A stretch of 64,000 nt of DNA from Phytohabitans suffuscus (GTDB lineage: Bacteria > Actinomycetota > Actinomycetes > Mycobacteriales > Micromonosporaceae). The translations under genes and the position numbers were made by a program. The notes under the pieces were generated by a model, which worked only from the letters and a program-made list of their open reading frames with translations, had not been told where the DNA came from and made no database searches. Each line of letters begins with the position of its first letter. The stretch's first letter is position 1. The stretch spans positions 8,990,320 through 9,054,319 of the forward strand of contig NZ_AP022871.1 in NCBI RefSeq assembly GCF_011764565.1. Direction: 5' to 3'. This document shows, piece by piece, positions 8,757 to 17,048 of the stretch.

Positions 8757-11700
8757 CCGCGGCGACGCGGGAGCGGGTGGCGGCGCCGGCCACCGCGTCC
8801 GCTGTGGACGGTGCCGCCCGGAGGGGCCGGCCGCTCGGCGCGTTCGCGGGCGCCCTGCTGCTCGTCGCGGTCGCGGCGCTGCAACGGCCGGGCCAGGTCA
8901 CGTTCGACACCAAGCTCGACCTCGCCGTCGACCCGATCGGCTTCATGGCCCGCGCGCTGCACCTGTGGAACCCCGAGGCCACCTCCGGCGAGCTGCAGCA
9001 GCAGGCGTACGGCTACCTGTTTCCGATCGGGCCGTTCTTCGCCGCCGGCGACCTGCTCGGGGTACCGCCGTGGATCACCCAGCGGGCCTGGTGCGCGCTG
9101 CTGCTGTGCGTGGCGTACGCCGGGGTCCTGCTGCTCGCGCGGGCGCTGCGGATCGGCTCGCCGGCCGGGCGGCTGCTGGCCGCGCTCGGGTACGCGCTCG
9201 CGCCCCGGATGCTGACCGAGATCGGGCCGCTGTCGTCCGAGATCCTGCCCGTGGTGATGCTGCCCTGGGTGCTGCTGCCGCTGGTCGCCGCGCACCGGAT
9301 CGGCTCGCCGAGGCGCGCGGCGGCGCTGTCCGGCCTCGCCGTGCTCTGCATGGGCGGCATCAACGCGGCCGCGGTCGTGATGTCGCTGGTGCTGCCGGTG
9401 CTGTGGCTGGCCACCCGCCGGTGGGACCGGCGGCTGCTCACGCTCGCCGCGTGGTGGTGCGCCTGCGTCGCCGGGGCCACCCTGTGGTGGGTCGTGCCGC
9501 TGCTGCTGTTCGGCCAGTACAGCCTGCCGTTCCTGGACTACATCGAGACCTCGGCCACGACGACCGCGGTGACCTCGCTCTTCCAGGCCGCCCGGGGCAC
9601 CAACCAGTGGGTCGGCTACATCGTGCAGGGCGAGCCGTGGTGGCCGGCCGGCTGGATCCTGGTCGACAACCCCGTGCTGATGGCCGCCACCGCGCTGGTC
9701 GCGGTCGCCGGCCTGGTGGGGCTCACGCTGCCCGGACTGCCGGAGCGGCGGTTCCTCGCGCTCGGCACGCTGACCGGGCTGACCCTGCTCACGGTCGGCT
9801 ACCTCGGCACGCTGGACAGCCCGTTCGCCGCCGCGGTGCGCGACCTGCTCGACGGCCCGCTCGCGCCGCTGCGCAACGTGCACAAGTTCGAGCCGGTGCT
9901 GCGCCTGCCGGTCGCGCTGGGCCTGGCGTACGCGGCCGGCCGCCGGCTCGGCCCGCGCCGGCTCCGGCTGCCCGCGGCCCCGGTCGTGGCCTGCCTGCTG
10001 CTCGCGGCGGCGGCGCCGGCCTGGCTGTTCCTGCTGCGCCCCGGGCCCGGCTGGACGCAGGTGCCGCCGTACTGGCGGCAGGCGGCGAGCTGGCTGTCCA
10101 CACAGGACCCCACCGCGCGCACGCTGGTGGTGCCCGGCTCGGGTTTCGCGCTGAACACCTGGGGCCGCACGGTCGACGAGGCGATCCAGCCGCTGGCCGG
10201 TGCCCCGTGGTCGACGCGCCACCAGATCCCGCTCGGCTCCGAGGGCAACATCCGGGTGATGGACGCGGTCGAGGCGGTGCTGGCGCAGGGGCGCGGCTCA
10301 CCGGGGCTCGCCGACTTCCTGGCCCGCGCCGGCTACCGGTACCTGCTGGTCCGCCACGACATCGACCGCGCGGCCACCGGCGCGCCACCGATCGCGGTCG
10401 TCCGGCGGGCGGTCGCCGGCTCCCCCGGCCTGTCCCCGGTGGCGTCGTTCGGCCCGGCCGCCGGCGCCGGCGACAGCCCGGTGGACGCCGCGCCCGCCGT
10501 CCCCTCGATCGAGATCTTCCAGGTGGCGGCACCCGCACCGGTCGCCTCCGCCACCGCGCTCGCCGGCGTGCCGGTGGTCAGCGGCGGGCCGGAGTCGCTG
10601 CTGGGCCTGCTGGAGCAGGGGCTCGTCGACGGGCGCCAGCCGGTGGTGCTCGCCGGCGACGCGGGCGACCTCGACCTGGCCGGGCGGCCGTGGATCGTCA
10701 CCGACGGGCTGCGCCGGCGCGAGCTGAACGTCGGCCGCATGCGCGACAACGTGAGCCACACGCTGACCGCGGACGAGCCGACCCGGCAGCGGCGCCAGCG
10801 CGGCGACCTCACCCCGTTCGCCACCGCGGGGCACGAGACCGTGGCGGCGTACCAGGGCATCCGCTCGGTCGACGCGTCCAGCAGCGACGCCTTCGCCGAC
10901 ACGATCGGCGCCACCGACCCGTCGTACCTGCCGTTCGCCGCCCTGGACGGGGACGGGCGCACGGCGTGGCGCTCCGACCCGTACGCCGCACCGGTCGGGC
11001 AGTGGCTGGAAATCGCCTTCGACACGCCGCGCCGGGTCGATGAGGTGACCGTCGACTGGGTCGACGACCTGCGCCTGGGCTCGCCGGTCGAGTACGTGCG
11101 GGTCACCACCGACCAGGGCGCCGTCGACCGGCAGGTGCCGCAGACCTCCGGGCCGCACCGGCTGTCCACCCTGCCCGGCCTGACCACCAGGGTCCGCCTG
11201 ACCGTGCTCGCGCTGCGGCCCGGCCACCACGGCGGGGCGGTGGCGCTGCGCGAGGTCGGTGTCCCGGGCCTGTCCGCGCAGCGCGGCCTGCGGGCGCCGG
11301 CCGACACCGCCGGCGGGCGGGCACCGGTGTACGCGTTCGGCCGCGCGCCGCAGGACCGCGGCGCCTGCTACCCGGCCGGCGGGCAGACCCTCTGCGACCA
11401 GTTCCTGGCCCGCGCGGGCGAGGAGCCGCTGGGGCTGGACCGGTTCTTCGGCACGCCCGTCCAGGCCGCGTACGACCTGCGCCTGACCGCCCGCCCGAAC
11501 GGGTCCACGCTGCCGCTCGACCTGCCGGTGACCGCGTCGGCGTCGTCGGTCCTGGCCGCGGACGTGACCGCCGGCGCGCACGCCGCCGTCGACGGCGACC
11601 CGGCCACCGCCTGGCTCGCCGAGCCGGTCGACCGGGCCCCGACGCTGCGGCTCGCCTGGGACACCCCGCGCGCGGTCGACCGGCTGCGGCTCGTCCCGCC

Positions 11701-13618
11701 GTCCGCGCCGGTGGCGGCGGTGCCGCGCGCCGTGCTGCTGCGGACGCCGGCCGGCCAGCGCGCCGCGAGCGTGGCCGCGGACGGGTGGGTCACGTTCCCC
11801 CGGCTGACCACCGACCGGATCGAGATCGAGGTGACCGGGTACGACGCCCGCGTCGCGGACCCGCGCGGAGACTGGCCGGCGCCGGTCGGCGTCGCCGAGG
11901 TCGAGGTGCCGGCGCTGGCCGGGCTGTCGCGCCCCGCCGCCCCGGACACGCCGGTCACCGCGGCGTGCGGTGCCGGGCCGGAGGTCGAGCTGGACGGGGT
12001 CGCCTACCCGACCTCGGTCGCCGGCACCCTCGCCGACGTGCGCGAGGGCCGGTCGCTGGCACTGGCGATCTGCGACGACTTCACCGAGGGCACGGTGGAG
12101 CTGGCCGCCGGCGAGCACCGGCTGCGCACCACGCCGTCCGCGTCGTTCGTCGTCGACTCCGCCGCGCTCGTGCCGCGCGGGACGGCCGCGCCCGCGCCGC
12201 CGGTCCAGCGCGCGGTCGAGGTGGTCGCGTGGCAGCCGACCGCGCGCACGCTCACCGTGGCCGGCGGCGACGCCGCGCTGCTGGTCGTACCCGAGAACCT
12301 CAACGCCGGATGGGTGGCCACGATGGACGGTCGGCGGCTGCCCGCGGTGCGGGTCGACGGGTGGCAGCAGGCGTTCGTGCTCCCGGCCGGGGCCGGCGGC
12401 ACGGTGACGCTGGAGTTCACACCGGACCGGCCGTACCGCGCGGGCCTCGCGGCGGGCGCCGGCGCGGTGCTCCTCGTCGGGCTGCTGGCGCTGGTGCCGG
12501 TGCGGCGCCGGCGCCCGTCCGCGCGGCCGGGGCGGCCCGCGACCTGGTGGGTCGTGGTCCCGCTGGCGGCGCTCGCGGTCGCGCTCGGCGGCGTGGCGGC
12601 GGCGACCCTGCTGATCGCCGCGATGCTGGTCCGCCAGCTGCGACCGGGCGCGCTGCCCGGGATCGCCGCGCTGGCCGGCGTGAGCGCCGCGGCGGTCGCC
12701 GTGGCCGGCCGGATACAGGGACACGGGCAGGAGTGGGCGTACGGCGGCGCCGTGCAGGCCGCGATGCTCGTCGCGGTGACCGCCGTGGCGGCGACCCTGA
12801 CGCCGGCCGCCCGCGCCGAGCCGGAGGCGCCGCCGGTGCCCGAGCCCGAGCCGCCGGAGGACCCGCACCGGGCGACGGTCGGCCGCTCGGTACGGCTGTT
12901 CCGCGGCTTCCTGCACGAACAGAGCGACCCGGACCGGTTCTACTCGATGCTCGCCGCCGACTCCGCCCGCCAGCTGGGCTCCTATGTAGACCTGCGGGGC
13001 GCGGCCGTGCTGGACGTCGGCGGCGGCCCCGGCTACTTCGCCTCCGCGTTCCGGCGGGCCGGCGCCGTGTACGTGGGGCTGGACCCGGCCGTCGGCGACT
13101 TCGCCTCCGGGGGCGCGCCGGTCGCCGGGATGATCCGCGGCGCCGGCACCGCGCTGCCCGTCCGGTCGGGCGCCGTCGACGTCGCCTACTCGTCCAATGT
13201 GCTCGAACACGTGCCGGATCCGGAGGCGATGCTCGACGAGATGCTCCGGGTGACCCGGCCGGGCGGCACCGTCTTCGTGTCGTTCACGCCGTGGCTGTCG
13301 CCGTGGGGCGGCCACGAGACCGCGCCGTGGCACTACCTCGGCGGCGAGCGGGCCCGCCGGCGGTACGTGCGGCGCGTGGGGCGGGAGCCGAAGAACCGCT
13401 ACCGGCACACGCTCTTCCCGGTCAGCGCCGCGCGGGCGATGCGCTGGGCCCGCCGGGCCCGCCGCGAGGGCCGGATCGAGATCGTGGATGTTCTGCCCCG
13501 TTACCACCCACGATGGGCGTGTTGGACGGCCCGCCTGCCGGTCCTGCGGGAGGTCCTGACGTGGAACTTCACGATGATTCTGCGACACGGGCGAAGTGAG
13601 GGGTCGCCACAGATGTGA
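8753..13618 (+). CDS. aftD: AftD-type alpha-(1->3)-arabinofuranosyltransferase fused to a C-terminal methyltransferase
   Basis: A 1621-residue membrane protein. The N-terminal part (about residues 20-440) is a GT-C domain with many helices and the AftD-like opening FDTKLDLAVDPIGFMARALH, the catalytic loop region being NTKLDL-like. It is followed by ATSGELQQQAYGYLFPIGPF. AftD transfers arabinofuranose from decaprenyl-phospho-arabinose to envelope arabinan. The central periplasmic part has two discoidin/CBM-like modules (near residues 720-850 and 930-1060) and ends in four hydrophobic segments. From about residue 1400 a cytoplasmic class I methyltransferase follows, with VLDVGGGPGYFASAFRRAG and SSNVLEHVPDPEAMLDE. 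Known AftD proteins end before this domain (about 1400 residues), and a separate methyltransferase lies near this gene set in mycobacteria. The join is in one uninterrupted frame. Confidence 0.85.
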   Translation: MTAATRERVAAPATASAVDGAARRGRPLGAFAGALLLVAVAALQRPGQVTFDTKLDLAVDPIGFMARALHLWNPEATSGELQQQAYGYLFPIGPFFAAGDLLGVPPWITQRAWCALLLCVAYAGVLLLARALRIGSPAGRLLAALGYALAPRMLTEIGPLSSEILPVVMLPWVLLPLVAAHRIGSPRRAAALSGLAVLCMGGINAAAVVMSLVLPVLWLATRRWDRRLLTLAAWWCACVAGATLWWVVPLLLFGQYSLPFLDYIETSATTTAVTSLFQAARGTNQWVGYIVQGEPWWPAGWILVDNPVLMAATALVAVAGLVGLTLPGLPERRFLALGTLTGLTLLTVGYLGTLDSPFAAAVRDLLDGPLAPLRNVHKFEPVLRLPVALGLAYAAGRRLGPRRLRLPAAPVVACLLLAAAAPAWLFLLRPGPGWTQVPPYWRQAASWLSTQDPTARTLVVPGSGFALNTWGRTVDEAIQPLAGAPWSTRHQIPLGSEGNIRVMDAVEAVLAQGRGSPGLADFLARAGYRYLLVRHDIDRAATGAPPIAVVRRAVAGSPGLSPVASFGPAAGAGDSPVDAAPAVPSIEIFQVAAPAPVASATALAGVPVVSGGPESLLGLLEQGLVDGRQPVVLAGDAGDLDLAGRPWIVTDGLRRRELNVGRMRDNVSHTLTADEPTRQRRQRGDLTPFATAGHETVAAYQGIRSVDASSSDAFADTIGATDPSYLPFAALDGDGRTAWRSDPYAAPVGQWLEIAFDTPRRVDEVTVDWVDDLRLGSPVEYVRVTTDQGAVDRQVPQTSGPHRLSTLPGLTTRVRLTVLALRPGHHGGAVALREVGVPGLSAQRGLRAPADTAGGRAPVYAFGRAPQDRGACYPAGGQTLCDQFLARAGEEPLGLDRFFGTPVQAAYDLRLTARPNGSTLPLDLPVTASASSVLAADVTAGAHAAVDGDPATAWLAEPVDRAPTLRLAWDTPRAVDRLRLVPPSAPVAAVPRAVLLRTPAGQRAASVAADGWVTFPRLTTDRIEIEVTGYDARVADPRGDWPAPVGVAEVEVPALAGLSRPAAPDTPVTAACGAGPEVELDGVAYPTSVAGTLADVREGRSLALAICDDFTEGTVELAAGEHRLRTTPSASFVVDSAALVPRGTAAPAPPVQRAVEVVAWQPTARTLTVAGGDAALLVVPENLNAGWVATMDGRRLPAVRVDGWQQAFVLPAGAGGTVTLEFTPDRPYRAGLAAGAGAVLLVGLLALVPVRRRRPSARPGRPATWWVVVPLAALAVALGGVAAATLLIAAMLVRQLRPGALPGIAALAGVSAAAVAVAGRIQGHGQEWAYGGAVQAAMLVAVTAVAATLTPAARAEPEAPPVPEPEPPEDPHRATVGRSVRLFRGFLHEQSDPDRFYSMLAADSARQLGSYVDLRGAAVLDVGGGPGYFASAFRRAGAVYVGLDPAVGDFASGGAPVAGMIRGAGTALPVRSGAVDVAYSSNVLEHVPDPEAMLDEMLRVTRPGGTVFVSFTPWLSPWGGHETAPWHYLGGERARRRYVRRVGREPKNRYRHTLFPVSAARAMRWARRARREGRIEIVDVLPRYHPRWACWTARLPVLREVLTWNFTMILRHGRSEGSPQM

Positions 13619-13672
13619 CTCAGTAGTAACCTGCTCGCCAGCCGGCGGACATTCCCCCCACGAGTCCGTCCC

Positions 13673-13685
13673 TACAATGTGGAGG
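13673..13685 (+). promoter_or_regulatory. Possible -10 box and ribosome binding site of the DUF3068 gene
   Basis: TACAAT at 13673-13678 is a good -10-like hexamer, and GGAGG at 13681-13685 lies just before the ATG at 13690. The box is so close to the start that transcription from it would give almost no leader. It may be chance, but it lies in the only gap in this operon. Confidence 0.3.
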
Positions 13686-13689
13686 CGCT

Positions 13690-14712
13690 ATGAGGTCCCG
13701 CGTGACCCACGCCGTGCTTCTCGGCCTTGGTGTCCTCGCGTTGGTGTTCGCCGCCGGGCTGGCCTTCGCCATCGGCCCCGGCGTCCGCCAGCTTCCGTAC
13801 GACCTGGAGCGCACCCAGTCGGTCGCGGAAGCCCCCAACGCGACCTTCATGCAGATAACGAACGGCGAGGTCAAGATCGACCAGGCCACGCTGCGGTCGA
13901 CGATCACCGTGCAGCCCGACACCGACCGGACCGCCGACCTCGAAGGCGACCTCGACGGCGAGGCGGTGGTGTGGCTGGTCGGCCAGGAGGTGATCCGCAC
14001 CGACACCAACGACCTGGTCAGCGCCTACAGCACCTCGCTGGCCCTGGACCGCAGGAGCGCGGCGGCCCTGCCGTGGAGCGGGCAGTGGCTCGACACGGGC
14101 AACGAGCGGCAGGACGTCACCTACTCGGGCCAGACGTACAAGTTCCCGTTCGGCACGGAGAAGAAGACCTACCAGATCTTCGACCGTGACATCCTCGCCG
14201 CCCAGCCGGCCGTCTTCGTCAAGACCGAGGAGATCGAGGGCCTGGAGACGTACCAGTTCACCCAGGAGATCCGCGGCGGGCGGCAGGAGGTGCCGGCCGA
14301 CCGGTTGCAGATCCTGCTCGGCGCGCTGATCCCCGGCGCCACGTCGGGCCAGGTCGTCTACAACAACACCCGCACCGTCTGGGTGGAGCCGACCACCGGC
14401 CAGTACATCAAGGTCCAGGAGACCCAGGAGAAGAACCTGGTCGCCGACAGCGGCCAGTCCGTCAAGATCCTGGACGCGGTCTTCACCTACACCGACGAGA
14501 CGATCGCCAGCAGCGCCGACCGCGCCTCGTCCAACCGGCAGCTGCTCCAGATCGTCACCATGTGGGCCCCGCTCGGGCTCGCGGTCCTCGGCCTGGCCCT
14601 GGTCGCCCTCGCCCTGGCCCTGGGCCTGCGCCGCGGCGGCCGCCACACCAGCCCGGCGGCCATCGCCTCCGCGGACACGGGCACGAAGGGCCCGGTCAAG
14701 ACCCCGTCGTGA
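13690..14712 (+). CDS. DUF3068 (PorA-like) envelope protein
   Basis: A 340-residue protein with one N-terminal helix (about residues 8-30), a beta-rich extracytoplasmic domain of about 270 residues, and a C-terminal membrane helix (about 288-315) followed by a short basic tail. This two-helix, one-ectodomain layout with the FPFGTEKKTYQIFDRD and EIEGLETYQFTQEI segments matches the DUF3068 family, named after a corynebacterial porin PorA annotation. No pore function has been shown for most members. GGAGG stands five bases before the ATG. Its position directly after aftD suggests a role in the same envelope layer. Confidence 0.85.
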   Translation: MRSRVTHAVLLGLGVLALVFAAGLAFAIGPGVRQLPYDLERTQSVAEAPNATFMQITNGEVKIDQATLRSTITVQPDTDRTADLEGDLDGEAVVWLVGQEVIRTDTNDLVSAYSTSLALDRRSAAALPWSGQWLDTGNERQDVTYSGQTYKFPFGTEKKTYQIFDRDILAAQPAVFVKTEEIEGLETYQFTQEIRGGRQEVPADRLQILLGALIPGATSGQVVYNNTRTVWVEPTTGQYIKVQETQEKNLVADSGQSVKILDAVFTYTDETIASSADRASSNRQLLQIVTMWAPLGLAVLGLALVALALALGLRRGGRHTSPAAIASADTGTKGPVKTPS

Positions 14713-14741
14713 CGCGCGCGGCGCCTGGCTCGGCCCGAGCG

Positions 14742-14860
14742 GCCGGGCCAGGCGGGCCGCCGGCCGTAGTCAGGCGGGGCCGCCCGGCCGTAAGTCAGGC
14801 GGGCCGCCCGGCCGGGCCCAGGCGGGCCGCCGCCGGCGTCAGTCGGGCCGCCAGTCGGGC
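14742..14860. repeat. Degenerate GC-rich tandem repeat
   Basis: Four to five imperfect units of about 26 bases, built on CAGGCGGGCCGCCCGGCCG with short variable spacers (TAGT, TAAGT, GGC), fill the gap between two convergent genes. The sequence can fold into nested hairpins and may serve as a bidirectional terminator. No coding capacity is apparent. Confidence 0.7.
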
Positions 14861-14904
14861 ACCGCGTCGGTCGCGGCGCCGAAGGTGGCAGGCTCGCGTG
14901 AGGC

Positions 14905-15789
14905 TCAGAGCTTGGCCGGCTCGATCTGCGCCAGCGGCGCCTTGACCGAGTCGACCACGCGGGCCACGAAGCCGACCGGGTCGGGCTGCGGCGCGCGCAG
15001 GTGCAGGTGCCGCACGCCGAGCGCGGCCAGCTCCTCCGCCCGGCGCAGGAAGCCGTCCGGGTCCCGCACCGGGTCGACGGAGTTCTGCACGGTGATGCGG
15101 ATGTCGCCGATGTCGCGGCCCTCCCGCTCGCAGTGCCGGCGCAGCACGTCGACCTTGTGGCGGACCACGTCGGGCTCGTTGACCGTGAAGTTGCACGCGT
15201 CGGCGTACCGGGCGACCAGCCGGAGCGTCTTCTGCTCGCCGTTGCCGCCGATGAGGATCGGCGGGCGCGGGCGGTGCAGCGGGCGCGGGCGGTTGAGGGT
15301 CTCGGCGAGCGCGTAGTGCCGGCCGGCGTACGCGCCGTCGTCGCCGCTCCACATCTGCAGGCAGATCCGCAGCGCCTCCTCCAGCCGCTCGAACCGCTCG
15401 GCCAGCGGCGGGAACGGCACGCCGAGACCGCGGTGCTCCCGCTCGTACCAGGCGGCGCCGATGCCCAGCATGGCCCGCCCGCCGGAGAGCACGTCGAGCG
15501 TGGTCACGGTCTTGGCCAGCAGCCCCGGATGCCGGTAGGTCACGCCGGTCACCAGCGTGGCCAGCTCGACCCGCGACGTGTGCGCGGCGACCCAGGCGAG
15601 CGCGCTGTACCCCTCCAGCATCGGGTTTTCAGCCGGCCACACCTGCTCCATCTGGAAGAAGTGGTCCATGACCGTGAACAGCGCGAAGCCGCCTTCCTCG
15701 GCCGCCTTCGCGGTGTCGGCCAGCAGCGGCGCGATCACCGCGTCGCCGCCGGGGTTGGTGAAGTTCAGGAAATGGATGCCGACGTCCAC
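14905..15789 (-). CDS. LLM-class F420-dependent oxidoreductase
   Basis: A 294-residue luciferase-like TIM-barrel enzyme. The start is the GTG at 15789, placed seven bases after AAAGGAG. The protein then opens VDVGIHFLNFTNPGG, as is usual for this family. Further family motifs are FTVMDHFFQM, GVTYRHPGLLAKTVTTLDVL, GGRAMLGIGAAWYEREHRGLGV and RPPILIGGNGEQKTLRLVARYADACN. Such proteins bind reduced F420 and reduce or oxidise small substrates; which substrate cannot be told. It stands alone between a repeat cluster and the large repeat island and is not obviously part of an operon. Confidence 0.9.
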   Translation of the reverse strand: MDVGIHFLNFTNPGGDAVIAPLLADTAKAAEEGGFALFTVMDHFFQMEQVWPAENPMLEGYSALAWVAAHTSRVELATLVTGVTYRHPGLLAKTVTTLDVLSGGRAMLGIGAAWYEREHRGLGVPFPPLAERFERLEEALRICLQMWSGDDGAYAGRHYALAETLNRPRPLHRPRPPILIGGNGEQKTLRLVARYADACNFTVNEPDVVRHKVDVLRRHCEREGRDIGDIRITVQNSVDPVRDPDGFLRRAEELAALGVRHLHLRAPQPDPVGFVARVVDSVKAPLAQIEPAKL

Positions 15790-15837
15790 CGGAGCTCCTT
15801 TCGCCTGGGGCAAACCCTAGACGACCGCGAAGACCCG

Positions 15838-15911
15838 GATCCGGGCTACCGCGACGTCCGCGGTGGTCCGGACCGTTGCTCCCGCGGCCTCACCCTCCGC
15901 GGTTCCCCACC
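15838..15911 (+). repeat. Dispersed repeat family R3, copy 1
   Basis: Begins GATCCGGGCTACCGCGACG and continues through a TCCCGCGGCCTC block to a CCCCACC end. The same blocks in the same order occur at 55360-55481, there separated by an extra 45-50 bases. Both copies lie immediately after a gene in intergenic DNA. Confidence 0.75.
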
Positions 15912-15970
15912 CAACCCACGGCGGCCGGCTTCCGCCGGCCCTGGGCAGCTCCTCGGTCAGGTCCGGGTTC

Positions 15971-16160
15971 TGTCCACAGTGGCCGTCTTGCCGCAGGTCT
16001 CGCGGCGGTCGAGGTAGGGAGAGCCGCCTGGTCGCTCCCCGAGCTGGCGCCGGCCACTTTCTGCCGATTTGCCCGTCCGTCGCGCGGCCCCAGGGATCGG
16101 TTTCGGCTGACCGTGGACGCGAGCCGCCCTCGGAGCGGCAGTCGCGGTTCACGATGACCC
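15971..16160 (+). repeat. Composite intergenic repeat R1, degenerate copy
   Basis: Carries GTCCACAGTGG (about 15972), the core CTTTCTGCCGATTTG (about 16058), a CCCCAGGGATCGG block, and an eroded terminal palindrome around GACCGTGGACGCGAGC (about 16109). The order matches the clean copy at 50441-50567, but the spacing after the first block is longer by about 60 bases. Confidence 0.65.
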
Positions 16161-16230
16161 GCCGACGAGCGCAACCCCAGCCGGTTTCGGTCGCCGCGCG
16201 ACCCCGGATCCCCAGCGCTCGACCCACGCT

Positions 16231-16356
16231 GGGGTCAGGGTCAGGGTCAGGGTCAGGGTCAGGGTCAGGGGTCAGGGGGTCAGGGGGTCAGGGGGTCAGG
16301 GGGTCAGGGGGTCAGGGGGTCAGGGGGTCAGGGTCAGGGGCGGGGGCGGGGGCGGG
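16231..16356 (+). repeat. G-rich tandem array (GGGTCA / GGGGGTCA) with possible G-quadruplex
   Basis: About six GGGTCA-type hexamers are followed by seven exact GGGGGTCA octamers, one more hexamer and a run of GGGGGC units. All the G-tracts lie on the plus strand and number about 18, so intramolecular G-quadruplexes could form readily. It looks telomere-like in style, but lies between genes in the middle of this window. No reading frame or promoter is apparent. Confidence 0.95.
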
Positions 16357-16386
16357 GTCGGATCCGTGCTCGCGGGGCGATCGCGG

Positions 16387-16514
16387 CGGATCGTGGTATG
16401 AAACCGCCCTCATAGGGGCGGATCCGTACCACGATCCGTTGAAACCGACCCCCCGGGCCCTGCGATCGGCCGACAAACCGGCAGAAATGGGCCTGCTCGC
16501 AGACCACTGTGGAC
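16387..16514 (-). repeat. Composite intergenic repeat R1, palindrome type A plus core
   Basis: Perfect 12-base arms CGGATCGTGGTA (16387-16398) and TACCACGATCCG (16427-16438) enclose a second hairpin CCGCCC-N-GGGCGG. Reading onward, the inverted core GACAAACCGGCAGAAAT (about 16472-16488) and CCACTGTGGAC (16504-16514) follow. The same order is present in the other composite copies, so this is a defined element and not a random hairpin. Confidence 0.85.
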
Positions 16515-16651
16515 AGATACTGGCCCGACGATGTGGAGCTGGTCCCGCCGCGTCTGGTTGTGGCGGCGTTTGCACCGCGTTTGTTGGAGGTAGGCGGTGC
16601 CGGGCGGTGGGTCGGTCCTTGATCGGCGCCGGGGTCGGCTGGTTGTGGGTG

Positions 16652-16699
16652 GATCGTGGTACGTGGCGGTTGCTACAGGTGCGGCTGTGTACCACGATC
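16652..16699. repeat. R1 palindrome type A, solo copy
   Basis: GATCGTGGTAC (16652-16662) and GTACCACGATC (16689-16699) form the same outer stem as the other R1 copies. The inner hairpin has diverged and no core block follows directly. Confidence 0.75.
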
Positions 16700-16725
16700 T
16701 GCGTCTCGGTCGGCCGCCGCATGTC

Positions 16726-16840
16726 GATCATGGGATGGGGCGGCGGCCGGCGCCCACGATCACCCCGGAACCGGTCCCTCGGGCCGTGCGTCAAGCGGAC
16801 AAGTCGCAGGAAGCGGTCTGGCGCACAGGCCACTGTGGAC
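16726..16840 (-). repeat. Composite intergenic repeat R1, palindrome type B plus core
   Basis: An eroded GATCATGGG...CCCACGATC palindrome (16726-16761) is followed by CCGGTCCCTCGGGCC, the inverted core AAGCGGACAAGTCGCAGGAAG (about 16793-16813) and CCACTGTGGAC (16830-16840). Block order and spacing match the other inverted copy at 16387. Confidence 0.75.
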
Positions 16841-17048
16841 AGAAGCGGACAGGCTCGGCCCCGGCGGCGGAGGGTAGGGGGCGGGACCAGCGCCACCACT
16901 CCGGCCGGACGACGGGGTCGCGCTACCAACCACCGGGCGGGAGGTCGTGCCTCGGCGGCACCGCGGGCACGTTATGCGGCCTCCACAAGGTGCCTTCCGT
17001 TCCGCCGAACGGACCGGGCGCGGCCGGGAGCCCGTCGGCGCGCGGAGG

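Larger units (their letters stand above)
15790..17048. other. Gene-free repeat island
   Basis: This 1.26-kb stretch separates the LLM oxidoreductase from the convergent DUF916 gene. It contains the R3 copy, at least four R1 elements and the G-rich array. Long open frames cross it on several strands, but they are Arg/Pro/Gly-rich translations of repeats with no family-like sequence, so I see no gene. Confidence 0.75.

Noticed and set aside
16231..16356. CRISPR array
   Set aside because: Units are 6-8 bases with no unique spacers and no cas genes nearby. It is a simple tandem array.
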